Shown here: piece by piece, positions 59,176 to 64,000 of the stretch
Numbering within the stretch: position 1 is the stretch's first letter
Layout of the letters: each line of letters starts with the position of its first letter
Origin: Kocuria salsicia
GTDB lineage: Bacteria > Actinomycetota > Actinomycetes > Actinomycetales > Micrococcaceae
Assembly (NCBI RefSeq): GCF_007681555.1
Contig: NZ_VELE01000001.1
Coordinates: 496,001 to 560,000 of the forward strand
Direction of reading: 5' to 3'
Length of the DNA stretch: 64,000 nt
Program-made: the position numbers and the translations under genes
The notes under the pieces: model-generated
Told to the model about the DNA's origin: nothing
The model's input: only the letters and a program-made list of their open reading frames with translations
The model's database searches: none

Positions 59176-59850
59176 TCAGAGCAGGCTCTGCTCCCCCAGC
59201 CGCCGCAGGATCTGACGGCGCCACCGCTCAGGGAACTCGGGGGCGCGGGTCAAGGCCCGCAGCGCGTCCCGGTCGGTGACGCCCGCGGCCATGACGCGCA
59301 CGACGTCGGCCACGGACACCGCGCCGGACGGCCGGCTCACGAACTCGAACGCGTCCCCGGCGCGGACGTGGCCCTCGCGCCGCACACGGAGGTAGAAGCC
59401 CGTCCGGCCGAGGCGTTCCATGTCACGGGGAAGCTCGGCGTCGGCCCAGCGCCGGGACAGCGTGTTGCACGGCGTGCGAGGCTGCGTCACCTGCACGAGC
59501 GCCGTGCCCACCTGGAAGACGTCGCCCAGGTGCACACGGTCCTCCGTGGCGCCCCGCAGCGTGAGGTTCTCCCCGAACGCGCCGGGCCCCAGGTCACGCC
59601 CCTCGCAGCGCCACGCATCGTAGTGCTCGGCCGGGTAGCAGCACACGGCCTTCTCCAGGCCGCCGTGGTGCACGAGATCTCCCTGCTCGTCCCCGATGAA
59701 TCCGGACCCGCTCACGAAGACGCGGCCCTGGTGCTCGGTCTTCTCGATCGCCGTGCTGATGTCACGACCGCCCCAGTGCTGCCGACGCACCTCACCCGTG
59801 CGCAGCGTGAGGACCCGAGCGTCGGTGACGGTGGGCTGTGGGTTGTCCAT
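59176..59850 (-). CDS. MOSC-domain protein (YiiM-like)
   Basis: 224 residues. GDEQGDLVHHGGLEKAVCCYP, GAFGENLTLRG and VTQPRTPCNTL, with the conserved Cys that binds the molybdenum-cofactor sulfur, define the YiiM type. A 3-alpha-helix tail follows. Relatives act on N-hydroxylated compounds such as 6-hydroxylaminopurine. AGGAG before the ATG; 30 bp from trhO, so probably co-transcribed with it. Confidence 0.9.
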   Translation of the reverse strand: MDNPQPTVTDARVLTLRTGEVRRQHWGGRDISTAIEKTEHQGRVFVSGSGFIGDEQGDLVHHGGLEKAVCCYPAEHYDAWRCEGRDLGPGAFGENLTLRGATEDRVHLGDVFQVGTALVQVTQPRTPCNTLSRRWADAELPRDMERLGRTGFYLRVRREGHVRAGDAFEFVSRPSGAVSVADVVRVMAAGVTDRDALRALTRAPEFPERWRRQILRRLGEQSLL

Positions 59851-59880
59851 GTGGCTCCTGTCAGGGTCGGTGGGCGCGGC

Positions 59881-60768
59881 TCACGCGGGGACGGGCACGC
59901 ACTGCGGGCAGCGGGTGCGGGCACCGGAGGCCGTGCACGACTCGCAGCACAGGAACTGGCGGCGGCACTGCGGATCGGCGCAGTTGACGTAGCGCGGCGT
60001 GGGCTCGTGGCACTGCGCGCAGCGACCCAGGGAGCGGGCGTCCGGGGAGAACTCCACGTGCATGCGCCTGTCGAAGACGTAGAGGGAACCGTCCCACAGC
60101 CCCTCGTTGCCGTAGGCCTCGCCGTAGCGGACGATGCCGCCGTCCAGCTGGTAGACGTCCCGGAAACCGCGGTTGCGCAGCAGCACGCTCAGCACCTCGC
60201 AGCGGATCCCGCCGGTGCAGTAGGTGACCACCGGCCTGTCCTTGAGGTGGTCGTAGGCGCCGGAGTCCAGCTCGGCCACGAAGTCCCGGGTGGTCCCGGT
60301 CTGGGGCACGACGGCATCCCGAAACCTGCCGATGCGCGCCTCCAGCTCGTTGCGGCCGTCGAAGAAGACGACGTCGTCACGCTGCGCCACGAGTTCGTTC
60401 ACCTCGCGCGGGGACAGGTGCGTGCCGCCACCCACCACGCCGTTCGCGGTGACGGTGACAGTGTCCGGGGCGTTGAAGGTCACCAGCTCCGGGCGGACCT
60501 TCACGCTGAGCCGCGGGAAGTCGTTGCCCACTCCGTCCGACCACTTGACGTCCGCGTGCTTGAACGGGGCGTACTCCCGCAGTGCGCGCACGTATGCCTT
60601 CACGTCCTGGATGTCCCCGCCCACCGTGGCGTTGATGCCCTGCTCCGAGACGATGATCCGGCCCGTGACGTTGCACGCCCGCGCGAGGGTGAGCTGCCAC
60701 AGCCGCACGGCCTCCGGGTCAGCGAGCGGGGTGAAGACGTAGAAGAGCACGATCTTGGGGAGGGCCAT
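59881..60768 (-). CDS. trhO: tRNA uridine(34) hydroxylase (rhodanese family)
   Basis: 295 residues. An N-terminal acylphosphatase-like domain ([12 protein letters not shown]) precedes a rhodanese domain with active loop [10 protein letters not shown] (Cys184). The C-terminal Cys-rich zinc region has [19 protein letters not shown] and several later Cys pairs. TrhO/YceA introduces the oxygen of 5-hydroxyuridine at tRNA wobble position 34. Start ATG 60768 with a leaderless -10. Confidence 0.94.
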   Translation of the reverse strand: MALPKIVLFYVFTPLADPEAVRLWQLTLARACNVTGRIIVSEQGINATVGGDIQDVKAYVRALREYAPFKHADVKWSDGVGNDFPRLSVKVRPELVTFNAPDTVTVTANGVVGGGTHLSPREVNELVAQRDDVVFFDGRNELEARIGRFRDAVVPQTGTTRDFVAELDSGAYDHLKDRPVVTYCTGGIRCEVLSVLLRNRGFRDVYQLDGGIVRYGEAYGNEGLWDGSLYVFDRRMHVEFSPDARSLGRCAQCHEPTPRYVNCADPQCRRQFLCCESCTASGARTRCPQCVPVPA

Positions 60769-60810
60769 GTCCTCACCCTAGAGCAGGCTCCGCTCCACTA
60801 CTCTGCGAGG
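60769..60810. promoter_or_regulatory. Compact divergent promoter pair
   Basis: Only 42 bp separate trhO (ATG 60768) from the acyltransferase gene (GTG 60811). TAGGGT on the minus strand (60775-60780) is 6 nt from the first start, and TACTCT on the plus strand (60799-60804) is 6 nt from the second. The two promoters must overlap in their -35 zones and probably compete. Confidence 0.55.
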
Positions 60811-61906
60811 GTGGCTCCCCATCCCCCCACGCGGCGGCTGCGTTCCGTCCGGACCATTGCATCCCCCGGCACCCACCTCCCGCCTCGGCGCGTGCTCGGT
60901 GACCGGCTGGGTACGCATGACAACGCCCTGAACTTCATCCGCCTGACCCTGGCAGCCCTCGTGGTCGTGGGTCACGGCGCGGTACTGGGCGGTTTCGAGC
61001 AACAGCGGTGGCACGACCTCAGCGGCATGGCTGTCAACGGATTCTTCGCGATCTCCGGCTTCCTGATCGCCGGTTCTCGTGTGCGCACCTCGTTCCTCAG
61101 CTTCCTTTGGCGGCGGGCGCTGCGCCTGTACCCCGCGTTCTGGGTGGCGCTGCTGACGACGGCGTTCCTGGTCGCTCCCCTGACGGCACGACTGAGCGGG
61201 GAGTCCTGGATCGCGGGCCGCGCCGTGGACTACGTCCTCCACAATGCGAGCCTCTCCATCCACCAGTGGGGCATCGAGCACCTGCTGCTCGGGGTGCCGT
61301 ATCCGGGAGTCTGGAACGGTTCCCTGTGGACCCTGTGGTTCGAGGGCGTCGCGTACCTGGCCGCTGGTCTCGTCCTCTCGGTCGGGATCGTGAGACGGCG
61401 CCCGCTGCCCTGGCTCGCGGGGGTGCTCGTGGCGGTGCTCGTGCTGGCGGTCCTGGCGCACGGTCCCCTGGACGTCACCACGAGCCGTTACCTCAACGGC
61501 CTGCGCCTGGCCGGTTTCTTCTTCGCGGGGATGATCCTGTGGGCGGCCCGGTCGTCGGTGCCCCTCAGCGCATGGCTGGGCGTGCCCGCCCTCGGGCTCG
61601 CGCTAGTGGCCTCACGCTGGGAGGTACCGTACGGCGACATCGTCTCGGCTCTGCCTCTGGCCTACGCCTTGCTGTGGCTCGGTGCCGTGCTCCCGGTCCG
61701 GCTCTGCTCTCGCACGGACCGGTCCTACGGCACCTATATCTATGTCTTTCCCCTGCAGCAGCTGCTCGTGGTGCTGGGTGTGCACACCACGCTGGGCTAC
61801 TGGGGGGTACTGCCTGCTCTGTCTCCTTCTCGTACTGCCGCTTGCGTGGCTTTCATGGACGCTCGTGGAGAAGCCGGCCATGCGGTGGAAGTCCCTGATC
61901 CGCTGA
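60811..61906 (+). pseudogene. Acyltransferase-3 (OafA-like) gene with a frameshift at a G6 run
   Basis: From GTG 60811 the frame encodes a polytopic acyltransferase-3 protein: DNALNFIRLTLAALVVVGHG with the catalytic-type His, then GMAVNGFFAISGFLIAGSR, LRLYPAFWVALL, WNGSLWTLWFEG and DRSYGTYIYVFPLQQ. At 61802-61807 (GGGGGG) similarity stops. The expected ending, LPLAWLSWTLVEKPAM, continues one base out of frame to a stop at 61904-61906. One fewer G would restore the gene. As written, translation runs on to 62088 with ~95 unrelated residues. Possibly a sequencing error, a true mutation or a phase-variable site. Confidence 0.8.
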
Positions 61907-61969
61907 GCGTCCGGTCGCGGGCAAGGCGGCCACGCGGCGTCGTCGTCGCCACCCGGCGAGCACCGTTCC

Positions 61970-62656
61970 TCACCGCCGGCGCGCGTGCCTGCCCTGTCGG
62001 GGACGACGTCGCAGCTTGCGCAGGGTGCTCGGGCTCAGGTTCGCCGGGCCGGGCAGCCGCCAGCCGAAGCGCCGCGCGGAGATGCTGACCGCGGCGCTCA
62101 CCACGATCGCGCCGGCCATGCCCCACGTGGGGTGGCCGAGTCCCGCAAACAGCGCCATGAGGGCGCTCGCGATCAGGGCGCTGGTGGCGTAGAGGGTGTT
62201 GCCGCCGAAGATCGCGGGGAGCCGGCCGACGGCGACGTCGCGGATCATGCCGCCGCCCACCGCGGTGACAACGCCCAGCAGGATGGCGGGCGGCCACGCG
62301 AGACCGGCCCCGAGGGCCTTGACCGTGCCCGTCGCGGCCCAGCAGCCCACCGAGAGGCAGTCCGCGAGGAAGAGGGCACGGAAGGTCCACGTGCTGCCGA
62401 AGACCATGAGGTACGCGAGCACCGCGCCCACGAGCGAGGACGTGAGGTAGGCCGGATTCGTCAGCGCCACGGGGAAGCCCTGCTGCAGCAGCGTGTCGCG
62501 CAGGATGCCCCCGCCCAGGCCGGAGAGGATCGCGAGCACCGTGAACCCCACGAGGTCCATGCGCAGCTGCCGCGCCACCACTCCGCCCAGGATGCCGTTG
62601 GTCAGCACACCCAGCAGGTCCACGACGTCGAAGACGACGTCCGCCTCGAAGCTCAC
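61970..62656 (-). CDS. TRIC/UPF0126 membrane protein
   Basis: 228 residues, about seven membrane helices in two repeats with GLGGGILRDTLLQ and AVGGGMIRDVAVG, the paired GGG-RD motifs of the UPF0126/TRIC channel family (homotrimeric K+-permeable channels). The C-terminal ~30 residues are basic. GTG at 62656 with GGAGG upstream. Confidence 0.9.
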   Translation of the reverse strand: MSFEADVVFDVVDLLGVLTNGILGGVVARQLRMDLVGFTVLAILSGLGGGILRDTLLQQGFPVALTNPAYLTSSLVGAVLAYLMVFGSTWTFRALFLADCLSVGCWAATGTVKALGAGLAWPPAILLGVVTAVGGGMIRDVAVGRLPAIFGGNTLYATSALIASALMALFAGLGHPTWGMAGAIVVSAAVSISARRFGWRLPGPANLSPSTLRKLRRRPRQGRHARRR

Positions 62657-62831
62657 CGTGCGCCCTCACCTCCCGGTCACGCCGCTCGGCGCCCCGTACA
62701 GCATAGGGGGCGGCCTGACGGTGGTCTCCAGCGGTGTCCCGGCGTGACGCGGGCCCGCCCCGAGGGACCGGACGCGGCAGCCCACGGCCGGAACGCTTAT
62801 GCGTGTCGGCGGGGTGGGCCAGGATGGTGCC

Positions 62832-63272
62832 ATGACCACCGTGCACCCCGGATACACCCTGCTGGACGGCCCGCCCGACGTGGCGGACTACCTGAGACTG
62901 CGCCGGGAGACCGGCATGAGCCCCAAGACCGAGGAGCAGGCAGAAGCCGGGACCCACGGGGCGTGGGCAGCGCTGCGCGTGCGCCACGACGCCTCCGGAG
63001 AGACCGTGGGCATGGGCCGGGTGATCGGCGACGGCGGGTGGTACTTCCACGTGATCGACATGGCCGTGCTGCCCGAGCACCAGGGGCAGGGCCTCGGCGG
63101 CGCCGTCCTGGACCGGCTGCTGGAGACCATCCGCACCTCCACGCCCCCGGGCGCGTACGTGAGCCTCATGGCGGACCGCCCCGGACAGGCGCTGCACGCC
63201 GGGCGCGGGTTCACGGACCCTGCGCCGCTGACCAAGGGCATGACCATGTGGCTGGACGACTCCCGTGGCTGA
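62832..63272 (+). CDS. GNAT-family N-acetyltransferase
   Basis: 146 residues. The acetyl-CoA motif A is VLPEHQGQGLGGAVLDRLLE, preceded by VGMGRVIGDGGWYFHVIDMA. The substrate is unknown (small amine or metabolite). CAGGAT lies 6 nt before the ATG, a weaker leaderless-type signal. The esterase gene starts inside its last codons. Confidence 0.9.
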   Translation: MTTVHPGYTLLDGPPDVADYLRLRRETGMSPKTEEQAEAGTHGAWAALRVRHDASGETVGMGRVIGDGGWYFHVIDMAVLPEHQGQGLGGAVLDRLLETIRTSTPPGAYVSLMADRPGQALHAGRGFTDPAPLTKGMTMWLDDSRG

Positions 63273-64000
63273 GCCTCCCGCGATTGAGCCCGCCGGGCAG
63301 CGGCTCCCACCGATCCCTGCCTCAGAGCTCCAGGGCGAGAATGCGCACGCTGCCCGGGCGCCCCGGTGGAATGCCCCGTGCGGCACGGTGCTCGGCCGCC
63401 ACGATGGGCCCGTGGACCGTGCCACCGGCATCCGGTATGCACGGGCCGAACGCTATGGACTCCCCACACCGCTGCCCCCGGCCACCAACGTGATCCACGC
63501 GACCGATCCGGCACCCGCCTGCCCCCAGCCGCCCATGCCGTTCCTGGACGACATCGTGGGCAGCAACATTGGCGACCTGCCCCAGGACGAGGACTGCCTG
63601 CGGGTGTCCGTCACGGTGCCCGCCGGGACAGCGCCGGACGCCGGGCTGCCCGTGATGGTGTGGATCCACGGTGGCTCCTATGCCGCCGGTGCCGGTGACG
63701 CGCCCTTCTACGACCCCGCCGCGCTGGTGAGTGAGCAACGGGTGGTCATCGTGAGCGTCACGTACCGTCTAGGGCTGCTGGGGTTTCTCGGCGATGGGAA
63801 GGACATCCCCGCGAACCTCGGCCTGCTGGACTTGATCGCCGCACTGCGCTGGACGCGGGAGAACATCGAGGCCTTTGGCGGGGACCCCGGCAACGTCACG
63901 GCGTTCGGCCAGTCGGCGGGCGGCGACGCCGTCGCACACCTGATGATCGCGGACGGCACCCGCGGGCTCTTTCGCCGCGCCATCATCCAGAGCTCGCCGT
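63265..64000 (+). CDS. Type B carboxylesterase (3' end outside window)
   Basis: From a GTG at 63265, which overlaps the GNAT stop by 8 bp, the frame stays open to the window edge (245 residues). It has GTVLGRHDGPV near the N-terminus, DEDCLRVSV, the oxyanion loop VMVWIHGGSY, YRLGLLGFL and the nucleophile elbow NVTAFGQSAGG with the serine at about residue 217. This is the carboxylesterase/cholinesterase (type B) family. The Glu and His of the triad lie beyond the window. No signal peptide. Confidence 0.88.
   Translation, partial: MAEPPAIEPAGQRLPPIPASELQGENAHAARAPRWNAPCGTVLGRHDGPVDRATGIRYARAERYGLPTPLPPATNVIHATDPAPACPQPPMPFLDDIVGSNIGDLPQDEDCLRVSVTVPAGTAPDAGLPVMVWIHGGSYAAGAGDAPFYDPAALVSEQRVVIVSVTYRLGLLGFLGDGKDIPANLGLLDLIAALRWTRENIEAFGGDPGNVTAFGQSAGGDAVAHLMIADGTRGLFRRAIIQSSP

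Noticed and set aside
57985-60810. A very long plus-strand open frame joined to the acyltransferase
   Set aside because: The part before 60811 is antisense to udgB, MOSC and trhO and has no protein similarity. Only the section from the GTG at 60811 is real.

Overview
The window is very GC-rich (about 70%), gene-dense, and uses GTG starts and 1-8 bp stop/start overlaps throughout. It has monomeric NADP isocitrate dehydrogenase, the mycothiol gene mshB and a mycothiol-dependent-isomerase-type DinB protein, HemQ-type haem synthesis, DUF3107, DUF3117 and a TetR-DUF3107-RhlE trio. Together these point to an actinobacterium of the Micrococcaceae, most like Kocuria (inferred from gene content and order, not from a database search). 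It looks like ordinary chromosome: I see no prophage, insertion sequence, CRISPR array, tRNA or rRNA.

Layout. 1-5.0 kb: haem synthesis, with hemE-hemY-hemQ on the minus strand and hemA divergent. 5.0-9.0 kb: TetR, DUF3107, a DEAD-box RNA helicase and an orphan DNA methyltransferase. 9.1-13 kb: a PHP phosphoesterase, Xaa-Pro aminopeptidase and a stress-type membrane protein. 13-19 kb: a soluble MgtE-N/CBS protein, DUF1003 and Mrp, then TatB, an anchored protein, an O-methyltransferase and two CrcB fluoride channels; the sigE/rseA/htrA genes usually found at this locus in relatives are not seen. 19-31.4 kb: DUF3117, a PIG-V-like membrane protein, a LOG-family protein, the succinylase lysine genes dapE/dapD (divergent) and dapC, galE, citrate synthase, and a typA-mshB-DUF6113-fdxA-dapC run. 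31.5-38 kb: an S9 peptidase, the AzlCD exporter, a tiny Cys-rich DUF1540 protein behind an AT-rich leader, a DUF2470-like protein behind an IdeR/DtxR-type iron box, and a CapA lipoprotein. 38-44.3 kb: gatCAB, a small unknown, the ChaA antiporter and the DinB protein. 44.4-51.6 kb: a Dpp/Opp-type peptide transporter (dppA-B-C, then a fused dppDF) interrupted by an opposite-strand PH-domain gene. 51.8-57 kb: a LapA-like protein, icd, tpx and mdh. 57-64 kb: macrodomain, YchJ, UdgB, MOSC, TrhO, a frameshifted acyltransferase, a TRIC/UPF0126 protein, GNAT and a carboxylesterase that runs off the window.

Functional themes. Citrate synthase, isocitrate dehydrogenase and malate dehydrogenase supply TCA-cycle steps. 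dapD, dapC and dapE give three consecutive steps of the succinyl branch to meso-diaminopimelate. hemA, hemE, hemY and hemQ give part of the coproporphyrin-dependent haem route. gatCAB makes Gln-tRNA(Gln)/Asn-tRNA(Asn).

Two sequence-level patterns run through the window. At least twelve genes have a TAnnnT -10-like hexamer 6-7 nt before the start codon, which predicts leaderless mRNAs. The 10-mer GACGACGCCG recurs at least 17 times on the two strands, often in spacers or disordered linkers. The best leads for follow-up are the iron-box/DUF2470 unit, the DUF1540 leader, the homopolymer frameshift in the acyltransferase, the PH gene inside the dpp cluster and the orphan methyltransferase. No clearly new multi-gene system is demonstrated.
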